Assembly (NCBI GenBank): GCA_963841445.1
Contig: CAWJCP010000003.1
Coordinates: 186,001-250,000, forward strand
Direction: 5' to 3'
Source: Mayfieldus sp963841445
GTDB lineage: Bacteria; Actinomycetota; Thermoleophilia; Solirubrobacterales; 70-9
DNA: 64,000 nucleotides
This document shows, piece after piece, positions 44,843-53,245 of this stretch. The position numbers and the translations under genes were made by a program. The notes below the pieces were generated by a model that saw only the letters and a list, made by a program, of their open reading frames with translations, ran no database searches and was not told where the DNA came from. Every line of letters starts with the position of its first letter. Position 1 is the first letter of the stretch.

Positions 44843-46312
44843 CTAGTCCCGCATCGCGGGGAAGAGCACGACCTCGCGCAGGCTCGGCGCCCCGGTAAGG
44901 ATCATCACCAGGCGGTCGATCCCCAGCCCGGCGCCTCCGGTCGGCGGCATCCCCTGCTCGAGCGCCTCGACGAAGGCCTCGTCGTAGGGCTGGGCGTCCT
45001 CGTCACCGCGGCGCGCCTCCTCGGCCTGCTGCTCGAAGCGGCGTCGCTGCTCGTCGGGGTCGTTGAGCTCCGTGAACGAGTTGGCGATCTCGACCCCCCC
45101 TACGAACGCCTCCCAGCGCTCGACCAGCCCCTCTTCGCTGCGATGGGCCTTCGCGAACGGCGAGAGCTCGACCGGGTAGTCGATGACGAAGGTGGGCTGG
45201 ATCAGCTTCGGCTCGACCTGCTTGGAGAGCAGCCCGTCGACCAGCTTCCCCCAGCCCTCCTCGGGATCGGGCTCAGAGCCCATCGCCGCGGCCAGCTGCT
45301 CGCGGCTGGGATGCGAGGCGATGTCGATGCCGGTGTGCTGTTTGATCGCCTCGCGAAGCGTGATCCGCTCCCAGGGCGGCGCCAGGCCAATCTTCGTGCC
45401 GTCGCGCTCGACCTCGGTGTCGCCAAGGACGCGCAGGGCGACGCTGGAGACGAGTCGCTCGAGGTCATCGGCGGTGTCGTTGTAGTCCGCATAGGCCTCA
45501 TACCACTCGAGCATCGTGAACTCGGGATTGTGCTTCGGCGAGATGCCCTCGTTTCGGAAGTCCTTGCCGATCTCGTAGACCTTGTCGAAGCCGCCGACGA
45601 TCAACCGCTTCAGGTACAGCTCGGTGGCGATGCGCAGGTAGAGGTCGCGGTCGAGGGCGTTGTGATGGGTGGTGAACGGCCGCGCCAGCGCGCCGCCGTA
45701 GAGCGGCTGCAGCACCGGCGTCTCGGCCTCCACGAAGCCGTGCTCGTTGAAGTAGCGGCGTGTCTCGACGACCACCTCTGCCCGGACCCCGAACAGCCGC
45801 CGCGTCTCCTCGTTCGCGATCAGGTCGAGCTCGCGGCGCCGGTAGCGGGTCTCGGTGTCCTCGAGCCCGTGATAGCGGTCGGGCGGCGGGCGCAGGCTCT
45901 TGGCGAGCAGCTCCCACCCCTGCACCCGCAGGGTCAGCTCGCCGCGCTTGCTCGCGAAGACGATGCCGTTGATGCCGACGATGTCACCGAGGTCGAGCCC
46001 GACGAGCCGCTCGAAGGAGTCTTCGCCGAGCAGGTCCTCGCGGACGTGCAGCTGGATCTGGCCGCTGGCGTCGCGCAGGTCGATGAAGGCGGCTCCTCCA
46101 TGACCGCGCCGGGCGACGATCCGACCCGCGACCCGGTGCAGGGAGTCGGTCTCGCCGCCCGCCGTCAGCCCCTCGTGGCCGCGCCGCACCTCGCCGATCT
46201 CCTCGCGCTCGGGGAAGCTGTGCGGGAACGGGTCGACTCCCGCCTCGCGCAGCCGCTCGAGCTTCTCGCGCCGCTCGCGAAGAAGGTCAGAGGTCTCAGG
46301 GTGATCGTTCAC
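44843..46312 (-). CDS. lysS: Lysyl-tRNA synthetase, class II
   Basis: 489 residues, GTG start at 46312. The N-terminal OB-fold has GRIVARRGHGGAAFIDLRDA. Class II motifs: FRNEGISPKHNPEFTMLEWY (motif 2) and GGAGLGIDRLVMILTGAPSL (motif 3). It charges tRNA-Lys. It is 157 bp downstream of greA, so they may share a transcript, as in several actinobacteria. Confidence 0.96.
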   Translation of the reverse strand: MNDHPETSDLLRERREKLERLREAGVDPFPHSFPEREEIGEVRRGHEGLTAGGETDSLHRVAGRIVARRGHGGAAFIDLRDASGQIQLHVREDLLGEDSFERLVGLDLGDIVGINGIVFASKRGELTLRVQGWELLAKSLRPPPDRYHGLEDTETRYRRRELDLIANEETRRLFGVRAEVVVETRRYFNEHGFVEAETPVLQPLYGGALARPFTTHHNALDRDLYLRIATELYLKRLIVGGFDKVYEIGKDFRNEGISPKHNPEFTMLEWYEAYADYNDTADDLERLVSSVALRVLGDTEVERDGTKIGLAPPWERITLREAIKQHTGIDIASHPSREQLAAAMGSEPDPEEGWGKLVDGLLSKQVEPKLIQPTFVIDYPVELSPFAKAHRSEEGLVERWEAFVGGVEIANSFTELNDPDEQRRRFEQQAEEARRGDEDAQPYDEAFVEALEQGMPPTGGAGLGIDRLVMILTGAPSLREVVLFPAMRD

Positions 46313-46470
46313 GGTGAGGGCGCGAAAAGCGAGCCGGTCACAGGATCCTCGCGCTTCGCGCTCGGACGCGCCCTGCGGGCGCTGCTCCGCGGCGTCGACG
46401 AGCGTAGTCGAAACCTACGTGAGCGAGACGCGGAGACGAGGACTGCGAGATGCGACGCTTTGCAGCGTCC
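46313..46470. other. greA-lysS spacer with repeat-like sequence
   Basis: The spacer between greA and lysS is unusually repetitive in look: GCGCTTCGCGC, GCGCCCTGCGGGCGC and CTCCGCGTCTC-type inverted stretches follow each other. I see no open frame. Right end shares 22 of 25 bases with the glnA 3' end (see 46450-46474). It may be a copy of a dispersed genomic repeat. Confidence 0.4.
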
Positions 46471-46474
46471 TCAG
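46450..46474. repeat. Short repeat at the greA stop, copy 1
   Basis: 25 bases ending at the greA stop codon match 62602-62626 (at the glnA stop) in 22 positions; the shared part includes GCAGCGTCCTCAG. On the minus strand the greA copy folds into GACGCT-GCAA-AGCGTC, a perfect 6-bp stem with a GNRA loop just after the stop. Confidence 0.6.
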
Positions 46475-46950
46475 GCCGACTCGATCTTCGTGATCTTCAG
46501 CTTCTTCTTAGGTCCCCGCGGCACGTCGACCGAGACGACGTCGTTGCGCTTGTGACCCATCAGCGCCTTGCCGATCGGCGACTCGTTGGAGAGCTTGTGC
46601 TCGGTCGGATCGGCCTCGGCCGATCCGACGACCTGGAACTTCTGCGAGTCCCCCGACTTCTGGTCCTTGACATGGACGACGGTTCCGACGCCAACCGCGG
46701 TCGTGTCGATGTCCTTGTCGTTGATGACCTCGGAGCGGCGCAGACGCTCCTCGAGCTGGGCGATCCGCTGCTCGAGCAGAGCCTGCTCGTTCTTGGCGTC
46801 GTCGTACTCCGCGTTCTCGGAGATGTCGCCGAACTCGCGCGCCTCCTTGATCCGCTCCGCGACCTCGCGCCGCTTGATGGTCGAGAGCTGCTCGATCTCA
46901 TCCTTGAGCTTTTCGAGTCCCTCTTGCGTGATTACCGATTGACGAGTCAC
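46471..46950 (-). CDS. greA: Transcription elongation factor GreA
   Basis: 159 residues, GTG start at 46950. The coiled-coil N domain has LEKLKDEIEQLSTIKRREVA and the acidic tip GDISENAEYDDAKNEQ, followed by the FKBP-like C domain (KFQVVGSAEADPTEHKLSNE, SPIGKALMGHKRNDVVSVDV). It rescues backtracked RNA polymerase. The upstream region has a perfect TATAAT. Confidence 0.96.
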   Translation of the reverse strand: MTRQSVITQEGLEKLKDEIEQLSTIKRREVAERIKEAREFGDISENAEYDDAKNEQALLEQRIAQLEERLRRSEVINDKDIDTTAVGVGTVVHVKDQKSGDSQKFQVVGSAEADPTEHKLSNESPIGKALMGHKRNDVVSVDVPRGPKKKLKITKIESA

Positions 46951-47090
46951 GGCTCTACCTCTCTGCCTCTTGCGTGGACGACTGGTGATTCTTCGTGAAG
47001 CACTGCCTGTTCCCTGTCCGGCCCCCCGACGGCAAAAACGACCCAGGTGCGGCGAGGAAACGCTTCGCCTACCTGAGCCAGGAGGCGGGC

Positions 47091-47096
47091 ATTATA
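47091..47096 (-). promoter_or_regulatory. greA -10 element
   Basis: TATAAT on the minus strand, about 140 bp before the greA GTG. No good -35 lies 17 bp upstream. Its context resembles the clpC promoter, with a strict -10 and GC-rich -35 region. The rest of the 46951-47204 gap holds nothing I recognise. Confidence 0.5.
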
Positions 47097-47204
47097 GCGA
47101 GGGCTTTTCGCCGCTCCGGTGCCCCCCTGGACGGACCTTCTGGCGCCTGCCGAGAGGCGGGGCCCGCCCGCCGTGGCGAGCTGCGACCCAACTAGGCTTG
47201 CCTC

Positions 47205-48407
47205 ATGCGTCGCCGCTTGATCCTCGCGCTGCTGGCCTGCGCGATCGGGCTCTCGGCCTCGCCCGTTCTCGGCCGCGCAGCGACCCTGAGCGAACCTCCC
47301 GGCCGCGCCGCGACCCTGAGCGAGCAGGAGCTGCGCGACAAGGTCGCCGGCGGCTGGTATGGGGCGGTGATCGGCGGCGCCTGGGGAAGCTCGACGGAGT
47401 TTCGCTTCAAGGGCCGCACGATTCCCGCCAACCTGGTGCCGCGCTGGAGTGTCCGAGAAGCCAACCGCTACACCTATCGCGGCGAGTCCGACGAGACCTA
47501 CGTCGAGATACCCTTCCTCGACGCGACTTTGCGCGGCGGGCCGGGCACCGGCTATCCGGAATGGGGACAAGCCTTCGCCGCGACCGACTTCGAGCTCTTC
47601 TTCGCCAACCGGCGGGCACGCCAGAACTTGCGCGACGGAATCCCGGCGCCGCTCTCCGGAGCGCCGGCCCACAACCGCTTCGCCGACGACATCGACTTCC
47701 AGATCGAGTCGGACTGGATCGGCCTCGCGGCTCCGGAGCAGCCCGGGGCGGCGATCGACCTTGCCTGGCGGCTCGGACATGTGACCAGCTACGGCGACGG
47801 CGTCTACGGCGGAGTGATGATCGCCGCGATGCACGCGGCGGCCTTCCGTGCACCGAGCGTCGCGGCGATCGTCGAGGCCGGCGGCGAGGCGGTCCCCGAA
47901 GGCAGCCGCTACCGGGAGATGATCGAGGACGTGCTGCGCTGGCAGCATCACCACCCGCGCGACTGGAAGGCGACCTGGCGGCGGCTGGAGCGGCGCTGGA
48001 ACGCCCACTCGACCGCGGTCAAGCACACGGCCACGCACCGCGAATTCAACATCGACGCGAAGCTGAACGGCGGCTACGTGCTGCTCGGGTTGCTCTACGG
48101 CCACGGCGACTTCGCCCGCACGATCCGGGTCGCGATGCGCGCCGGCCAGGACTCAGACTGCGACCCGTCAAACGCCGCCAGCATCCTCGGCACCTGGCTG
48201 GGCCGCGGCCGGATCCCGGCTCGCTACCGCCGCGGCATCGTCCGCAACCGCCACTTCCCCCATACCGGCTACACGCTGCGCCGCGCGATCGACGCGAACC
48301 TCGAGATCGCGCGCCAGCTCACGCTTGCCCGCGGCGGCACGGTCGACGCGAGCGGCTGGACGGCCCCGCCAAGCCCGGCCGCACCGCCACCGCTGGAGCA
48401 GTGGTGA
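47205..48407 (+). CDS. Secreted ADP-ribosylglycohydrolase family protein
   Basis: 400 residues. A signal peptide is clear (RRRLILALLACAIGLSASPV, cleavage near ALGRA). Residues 27-34 and 38-45 repeat the octapeptide GRAATLSE. The catalytic domain follows with VAGGWYGAVIGGAWGSSTEF (substrate/Mg loop), FADDIDFQIESDWIGLA (DD), and GQDSDCDPSNAASILGTWLG, the metal-binding DxD motif near the end. DraG/ARH-type enzymes remove ADP-ribose from proteins or nucleic acids inside cells, so an exported member is unusual. No partner transferase nearby. Confidence 0.87.
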   Translation: MRRRLILALLACAIGLSASPVLGRAATLSEPPGRAATLSEQELRDKVAGGWYGAVIGGAWGSSTEFRFKGRTIPANLVPRWSVREANRYTYRGESDETYVEIPFLDATLRGGPGTGYPEWGQAFAATDFELFFANRRARQNLRDGIPAPLSGAPAHNRFADDIDFQIESDWIGLAAPEQPGAAIDLAWRLGHVTSYGDGVYGGVMIAAMHAAAFRAPSVAAIVEAGGEAVPEGSRYREMIEDVLRWQHHHPRDWKATWRRLERRWNAHSTAVKHTATHREFNIDAKLNGGYVLLGLLYGHGDFARTIRVAMRAGQDSDCDPSNAASILGTWLGRGRIPARYRRGIVRNRHFPHTGYTLRRAIDANLEIARQLTLARGGTVDASGWTAPPSPAAPPPLEQW

Positions 48408-48579
48408 CCACCCGAGGAGCGGTCAACAGCGGCCGAACGCCGCCGGATGACGGCTGGATGAAGCGCGAACCGCCATTTGACGCCTGTCATGCGGCTCTCA
48501 TCGCACTCTCACCTGCCGGGCGTAGACATCGCCCGTCCACAACGGCCGGGATATCTCGGCCCCCGATTAGGAGACCGAA
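48408..48579. other. Gap upstream of the lipoprotein gene
   Basis: 172 bp. No convincing promoter; the ribosome binding site AGGAG six bases before the ATG at 48580 is clear. No terminator with a T-run is seen after the previous gene. Confidence 0.4.
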
Positions 48580-49374
48580 ATGCGCATGATCGAAGCCAAG
48601 CGACCCCTGGCGGCCGCGATCGGGATCGCGGCGGCGACCGTACTGGCAGCCTGCGGCGGCAACGCCGACTCGAACCCGGGCCCGAGCACCGCGGCGACGG
48701 AGGCGTCGAGGCCCGCGCCATCGCTGCCGCAGGGAACCGAGCAAGTCAAGCTCGACCCAGCCGAGTTCACGACTCGGATCGACAACCCCTACTGGCCGAT
48801 GAGGCCCGGCAGACGCTGGGTCTATCGCTCGGTCGACCCCGAGTCTCTGACCGCGCAGCGCGACATCGTCAGGGTCACCAACCGGACCAAGAAGGTCGCC
48901 GAGGGGGTCAACACGGTGGTGGTGAGAGACGTGGCCAGCGAGAACGGGGCGCCGGTCGAGGTCACGGCCGACTATTACGCGCAGGACAAAGCCGGGAACA
49001 TCTGGTACTTCGGCGAGAAGACAGCCGAGTACGCGAACGGAAAGGTCAAGTCGAGGGCTGGGTCGTTCGAGGCCGGGGTCGACGGAGCGCAGGCCGGGAT
49101 CGCCCTGCCGGCGAAGCCGATGCCCGGAATGAAGTACCGCCAGGAGGACTACAAGGGCCAAGCGGAGGACCGCGGCGAGGTGATCAGCACCGAAGCGCAG
49201 GCCGAGCCGCCGTTCGGGCATTTCCAGCACGCCCTGATGACGAAGGACACCAGTCCGCTCGAGCCCGACGTGCTCGAGTTCAAGCTCTACGCCCGCGGCA
49301 TCGGTCCGGCGACCAGCCTCACCGTCTCGGGCGGGAGCGAGTTCGAGGAGCTGGTCAGCTACAAGGCGGGCTGA
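48580..49374 (+). CDS. Lipoprotein of unknown function
   Basis: 264 residues. The signal peptide has a lipobox LAAC (Cys25), then a Ser/Pro/Ala-rich linker to residue 50. The rest is a soluble domain: FTTRIDNPYWPMRPGRRWVY and RSVDPESLTAQRDIVRVTNR, ADYYAQDKAGNIWYFGEKTA, GMKYRQEDYKGQAEDRGEVI. I have an impression of an actinobacterial lipoprotein family with a beta-rich fold, function unknown. Anchored outside the membrane. Confidence 0.85.
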   Translation: MRMIEAKRPLAAAIGIAAATVLAACGGNADSNPGPSTAATEASRPAPSLPQGTEQVKLDPAEFTTRIDNPYWPMRPGRRWVYRSVDPESLTAQRDIVRVTNRTKKVAEGVNTVVVRDVASENGAPVEVTADYYAQDKAGNIWYFGEKTAEYANGKVKSRAGSFEAGVDGAQAGIALPAKPMPGMKYRQEDYKGQAEDRGEVISTEAQAEPPFGHFQHALMTKDTSPLEPDVLEFKLYARGIGPATSLTVSGGSEFEELVSYKAG

Positions 49375-49393
49375 GCGGCCCCCGGCGGCGGCG

Positions 49394-50470
49394 TCAGGCC
49401 GTCGCCGGGACCGCAAGGCCCCCGATCAGCTCGCGGGCGCGCTCGATCCCGGCGCTCCGCTGCAGCTCCTCGACGGCCTCGCGCGGTGCGTCGAGGCGCT
49501 CCAGGTACCAGGGGTAGAACTTGCGCAGATAGCGCGAGGCGCGCTCGGCGCCGAAGTGCCGCTCTGCCTGGTCGATCACCCAGAGCAGCTCCTCGACGAC
49601 CTCTTCATCAGCGGGTGGGCTGGTTCGCTCGCCGAGCAGCTCCTCGAAGATCCAGGGCCAGCCGAGCGCGCCGCGGGCGATCATCACCGCGTCGGCGCCC
49701 GACTCGCTGTAGGCGCGCCGCGCCGCCGCGGCGCTGGCCAGGCCGCCGGAGATGATCACCGGCACGTCGATCCGCTGCGCCAGCTCGGCGGCAAGCGCGA
49801 AGTCCGGCTCGCCCTTGTGGCGGACGGCTGCGGGGCGCGGGTGGAATCCAATTCCCGCAACCCCTGCCTCCTCGACCAGCGCCACCGCGAGGTCGGCTCC
49901 GGAGCGGTCGCCGGGCTCCAGCCCCGAGCGCAGCTTCACGGTCACCGGGATGCCGCCGCCCTCGATCGCCGCGCGCGCCAGCCCCAGCGCCAGCTCGCGG
50001 TCGTGAAGCAGCGCCGCCCCCGCCCCGGTCTTCAGCACCTTGCGCACCGGGCAGCCCATGTTGATGTCGATCAGGTCGGCGCCGGCCTCGGCTGCGACGG
50101 CGGCGCCGGAGCGCATCACCTCGGGGTCGTGGCCGAACAGCTGCACCGATACCGGGTGCTCGTCAGGGTGGATGCGCATCAGCTCGCGCATCGTGCGCTC
50201 GTTTCGGTAGTGCAGGCCGAAGCTGGAGACCATCTCCGAGACCGCGAGGCCGGCGCCGTGGCGGCGCGCCTGCAGGCGCACGAACCAGTTGCCGATCCCG
50301 GCCAGCGGCGCCAGCAGCACGCGATTGGCGATCCGCACCTCGCCGATCTCGAACGGCTCGGTCAGAGCCGGCTGCGACCCCGGCATGCCCGGACGCGCAG
50401 CGGAGGACATGCCGGCCTCCTTCATGCCCGGACGCGAAGCGGAGGCGACGGCCGGCATTCGCTCAGTCAT
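49394..50470 (-). CDS. dusB: tRNA-dihydrouridine synthase DusB
   Basis: 358 residues. From residue 40: FEIGEVRIANRVLLAPLAGI, DLIDINMGCPVRKVLKTGAG (active-site Cys and FMN region), VTVKLRSGLEPGDRS and IARGALGWPWIFEELL, all Dus hallmarks. It reduces uridines in tRNA. The first 38 residues are extra and contain two imperfect copies of SASRPGM/SAARPGM-type sequence made by a 23-bp DNA repeat. Its ATG overlaps the coaX stop by 8 nt. Confidence 0.93.
   Translation of the reverse strand: MTERMPAVASASRPGMKEAGMSSAARPGMPGSQPALTEPFEIGEVRIANRVLLAPLAGIGNWFVRLQARRHGAGLAVSEMVSSFGLHYRNERTMRELMRIHPDEHPVSVQLFGHDPEVMRSGAAVAAEAGADLIDINMGCPVRKVLKTGAGAALLHDRELALGLARAAIEGGGIPVTVKLRSGLEPGDRSGADLAVALVEEAGVAGIGFHPRPAAVRHKGEPDFALAAELAQRIDVPVIISGGLASAAAARRAYSESGADAVMIARGALGWPWIFEELLGERTSPPADEEVVEELLWVIDQAERHFGAERASRYLRKFYPWYLERLDAPREAVEELQRSAGIERARELIGGLAVPATA
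50384..50445. repeat. Two copies of a 23-bp repeat inside the dusB 5' end
   Basis: Units at 50384-50406 and 50423-50445 share CATGCCCGGACGCG and AGCGGAGG, with one difference at the base after CGCG. On the coding strand they encode the repeated RPGM blocks of DusB. Similar units are said, from memory, to be dispersed in related genomes; I cannot check that. Confidence 0.7.
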
Positions 50471-51245
50471 TCAACGCCCAGATCAAACGCAGGCCGGTCA
50501 GCGTCAGCAGGTCGTCGACCTCGTCGACCATCTCGCAGAACGGCACGATCACGTCGGCGCCGCCGCCGGTGGCGATGAAGTTGGCCTCCTCGCCCAGCTC
50601 GCCGACCAGCCGCCGCGCGATCGAGTCGATCGCCCCCGCGAAGCCGTAGATCATCCCTGACTGCATGCTTGCCTGGGTCGTCTTGCCGATCACCCCGGCG
50701 GGCTCGGCGAGCTCGACGTTGGGCAGCTTCGCGGCCCGCTCGGTCAGAGCCTCCATCGAGATCCTCACCCCCGGCCCGATCACGCCGCCGAGGTACTCGC
50801 CCCGCTCGGAGATCGCGTCGAAGGTGATCGCAGTGCCGAAGTCGACGACCGCGCAGGCGCCCCCGAAGCGATCGAAGGCGGCAACCGCGTTGACGAGCCT
50901 GTCGGCGCCCAGCTCGTGCGGGTTGTCCATGCGGATGTCGATCCCGGTCTTGATCCCGGGCACGACGCTGAGATGGCGGGCATCGAGATAGCGGCTCGCC
51001 ATCCGCCCGTACTCGGGGGTGAGCTCCGGGACCACCGAGGAGACGATCGAACCGTCGATGCCCTCGAGGCCGAGGCCGCGCAGCTCCAGCACGCTGGCGA
51101 GCCGGATCGCGAGCTCGTCGGCGGTCGCCTCGGCGTCGGTGCCGAAGCGCCAGTGCTCGACCAGGTCGGCGCCGTCGAAGGCGCCGATGTGGGTCTGGGT
51201 GTTGCCGACGTCGATCGCGAGGAGCACGAGGCGATTATCGGGCAC
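50463..51245 (-). CDS. coaX: Type III pantothenate kinase
   Basis: 260 residues. ATPase-like motifs: LLAIDVGNTQTHIGAFDG, GADRLVNAVAAFDRFGG and VVDFGTAITFDAISERGEYL, then GGVIGPGVRIS. It phosphorylates pantothenate, the first step of CoA synthesis. GTG start at 51245; a GTG six codons later is possible. It lies between folK and dusB, while in Bacillus coaX sits beside ftsH. Confidence 0.95.
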   Translation of the reverse strand: MPDNRLVLLAIDVGNTQTHIGAFDGADLVEHWRFGTDAEATADELAIRLASVLELRGLGLEGIDGSIVSSVVPELTPEYGRMASRYLDARHLSVVPGIKTGIDIRMDNPHELGADRLVNAVAAFDRFGGACAVVDFGTAITFDAISERGEYLGGVIGPGVRISMEALTERAAKLPNVELAEPAGVIGKTTQASMQSGMIYGFAGAIDSIARRLVGELGEEANFIATGGGADVIVPFCEMVDEVDDLLTLTGLRLIWALND

Positions 51246-51312
51246 CGTGCCCGCGCAGCCGAGCCAAGGATTGCGTTTTGGCCAGCTGGCCAGCTTGGCG
51301 TAGGATCGTCGC

Positions 51313-52071
51313 GTGGACGTGCGCCTGTACGTGATTCCCGCCTCTCACCCCGCGATCGCGGTGCAGCTGATGCTCGACCGCAAGGGCATCCCCTACAAGC
51401 GCACCGACCTGCTGCCCGGCATACACAAGGCGGCGCTGAAGGCGCTGCGCTTCGGCGCCACGACAGTGCCCGCGATCAAGATCGACGGCAGCAAGATGCA
51501 GGGCTCGCGGGCGATCGCGCGCGAGCTCGACCGGATACAGCCCGAGCCCCCGCTCCTGCCCGACGACCCGGAGCTGCGCACCGCGGTGCTGGAGGCGGAG
51601 CGCTTCGGCGACGAGGACCTGCAGGCGCCGGTGCGGCGGATCCTCTGGAACGCGGTCAAGCGTGACCGCTCGGTGATGCGCTCCTATGCCGAGGGGGCGA
51701 AACTCGGCGTGCCGATCGAGCTCGCGGTCCGCACCGCCGCGCCGGTCGTCGCCTACGCGGCCAGCTACAACGAGGCTGATGACGAGCACGTGCGCCGCGA
51801 CCTCGCCGCGCTGCCCGGGCTCCTCCGCCGGATCGACGACTGGTGCGCAGCCGGGGTGCTGAACGGCGAGCAGCTCTACGCGGCCGACTTCCAGATCGCC
51901 CCCAGCGTCGCCCTGGCGATGACCCTCGAGGACCTGCGGCCGGGGATCGCCGACCGCCCGGCGGGCGAGCTCGCGATGCGGGTCGTGCCCGCCTATCCGG
52001 GCAAGGCGCCCCCGATCCTTCCGGCGGCCTGGCTCGAGGACCTGCGCGCGTCCGCCCCGGCCGCCGCTTAG
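51313..52071 (+). CDS. Glutathione S-transferase-like protein
   Basis: 252 residues, GTG start at 51313. The N-terminal thioredoxin fold begins VRLYVIPASHPAIAVQLMLD with GATTVPAIKIDGSKMQGSRA (cis-Pro and the SRAI loop), and a helical C-terminal domain follows with QIAPSVALAMTLEDLRPGIA. Actinobacteria mostly lack glutathione, so the thiol or function is uncertain. It interrupts the coaX/folK order on the opposite strand. Confidence 0.8.
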   Translation: MDVRLYVIPASHPAIAVQLMLDRKGIPYKRTDLLPGIHKAALKALRFGATTVPAIKIDGSKMQGSRAIARELDRIQPEPPLLPDDPELRTAVLEAERFGDEDLQAPVRRILWNAVKRDRSVMRSYAEGAKLGVPIELAVRTAAPVVAYAASYNEADDEHVRRDLAALPGLLRRIDDWCAAGVLNGEQLYAADFQIAPSVALAMTLEDLRPGIADRPAGELAMRVVPAYPGKAPPILPAAWLEDLRASAPAAA

Positions 52072-52099
52072 CGGCCGGCGCCCGCGTCTGAGCGCGCTG

Positions 52100-52138
52100 A
52101 TGGCGTTTTGGTTCCGCATAGCGGAACCAACTCGCCAT
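52100..52138. repeat. Palindromic repeat, copy 2
   Basis: Left arm ATGGCGTTTTGGTTCCGC (52100-52117), centre ATA, right arm GCGGAACCAACTCGCCAT (52121-52138); two mismatches between arms. Arms match the copy at 26209-26245. The right arm followed by the next bases would encode RNQLAIERRAR, like the start of AbiEi-type proteins, but no gene follows; it may be a remnant. Confidence 0.8.
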
Positions 52139-52179
52139 CGAGCGTCGAGCCCGGCAATCAAATTCGGCGGGTCATGCGG

Positions 52180-52683
52180 TTATGGGGAAGCAAGACGCCC
52201 GAGACGCTCGACCCTCTGCCCCGGCCCAAGCGCCGCCAGCGCAGCGGCGAGCCCGGTGCCGTCGGGAAGGCGGAGCTCCGGGTCAAGCTCGAGCAGCGGC
52301 GCGAGCACGAAGCGCCGTGAGGTCACCTCGCGGTGCGGGAGCGTGAGCCGCTCGTCGCTGACCACGCGGTCGCCGAGCAGCAGCAGGTCGACGTCGAGCG
52401 GGCGCGGCCCGTGGCGGGGGCCTCCGCCGCTGCGGCCCTCTTCGGCCTCGATCGCCTTGCAGAGGTCGAGCACCTGCCCAGGAGGCAAATCAGTGCGGAT
52501 TCGCACCGCGGCGTTGAGGAAGTCCTTCTGGTCGAGGACCTCGCCCACCGGCTCGGTCTCATAGACGGAGGAGACCGCCTCGACCTCGAACCCGAGCTCC
52601 GAAAGCAGCCGCAGCGCCGCGCGCAGGTGCGCAATGCGATCCCCGACGTTGGAGCCGAGCCCGAGGTAGCCGACCTCGGTCAG
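52180..52683 (-). CDS. folK: 2-amino-4-hydroxy-6-hydroxymethyldihydropteridine pyrophosphokinase (HPPK)
   Basis: 167 residues. Motifs: VGYLGLGSNVGDRIAHLRAA, SSVYETEPVGEVLDQKDFLN and GPRPLDVDLLLLGDRVV (the DVDLL metal motif), ending near PLLELDPELRLPD. The domain starts so close to the folB stop that no ATG/GTG/TTG fits; a CTG at 52683 overlaps the folB TGA (CTGA) and has GAGG upstream. I infer a CTG start coupled to folB. It transfers pyrophosphate to the pterin for DHPS. Confidence 0.92.
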   Translation of the reverse strand: MTEVGYLGLGSNVGDRIAHLRAALRLLSELGFEVEAVSSVYETEPVGEVLDQKDFLNAAVRIRTDLPPGQVLDLCKAIEAEEGRSGGGPRHGPRPLDVDLLLLGDRVVSDERLTLPHREVTSRRFVLAPLLELDPELRLPDGTGLAAALAALGPGQRVERLGRLASP

Positions 52684-53099
52684 CTGCCCTCGTCCCCCTC
52701 CCCCTCGCTCTGCTCGCGCTCGTGAGTCACCTCGACCGCCACCTCCTGCATCGCCAGCGGCAGCGGCGGCTCGGGCTTGGACGCCCGCACGCGCACGTGC
52801 TCGCAGCGGAAGCGCTCGACGAGGCGCTCGCCGATCACCTGGCAAAGCCGCTCCAGGGTCTTGTAGCTGCGCTCGGTGGCGGCGAGGGCGACGATGTCGC
52901 AGACTTCGGCGTAGTCGACCGTGTCCTCGAGCCGGTCGGTGAGCACGGCGTCGCAATCGGGAACGTCGAAGCTGACGTCGAACTCGAGCCGCTGGCCGAT
53001 CTCGCGCTCGGCCTCGCTCACCCCGTGATGGGTGTAGAGCGAGAGGCCGCGCAGCTCTACCTCGACGCTGGTCTCGGTTCCGTTTCCGTGCGCTTCCAC
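52680..53099 (-). CDS. folB: Dihydroneopterin aldolase
   Basis: 139 residues, GTG start at 53099. The fold starts VEVELRGLSLYTHHGVSEAE, then VDYAEVCDIVALAATERSYK and LERLCQVIGERLVERF. The catalytic Lys region and the Tyr-His pair are as in FolB. The C-terminal tail (after VEVTHE) is acidic and not conserved. Between folP and folK, with a methyltransferase gene on the opposite strand inserted upstream. Confidence 0.93.
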   Translation of the reverse strand: MEAHGNGTETSVEVELRGLSLYTHHGVSEAEREIGQRLEFDVSFDVPDCDAVLTDRLEDTVDYAEVCDIVALAATERSYKTLERLCQVIGERLVERFRCEHVRVRASKPEPPLPLAMQEVAVEVTHEREQSEGEGDEGS

Positions 53100-53245
53100 C
53101 GCGGCAGTATCCCTGAGAGAGCAACCGCATGGCCAAAGACGCTCCCCGTCGAGCGTCGCTTCTGCCGCCCTCCGGAAGCCGCTCTTTACCGGGCGCTGGG
53201 ACTCGGATAGGTTCGTCGCCGAAAGACTTCGAACTGGGGGTGATC

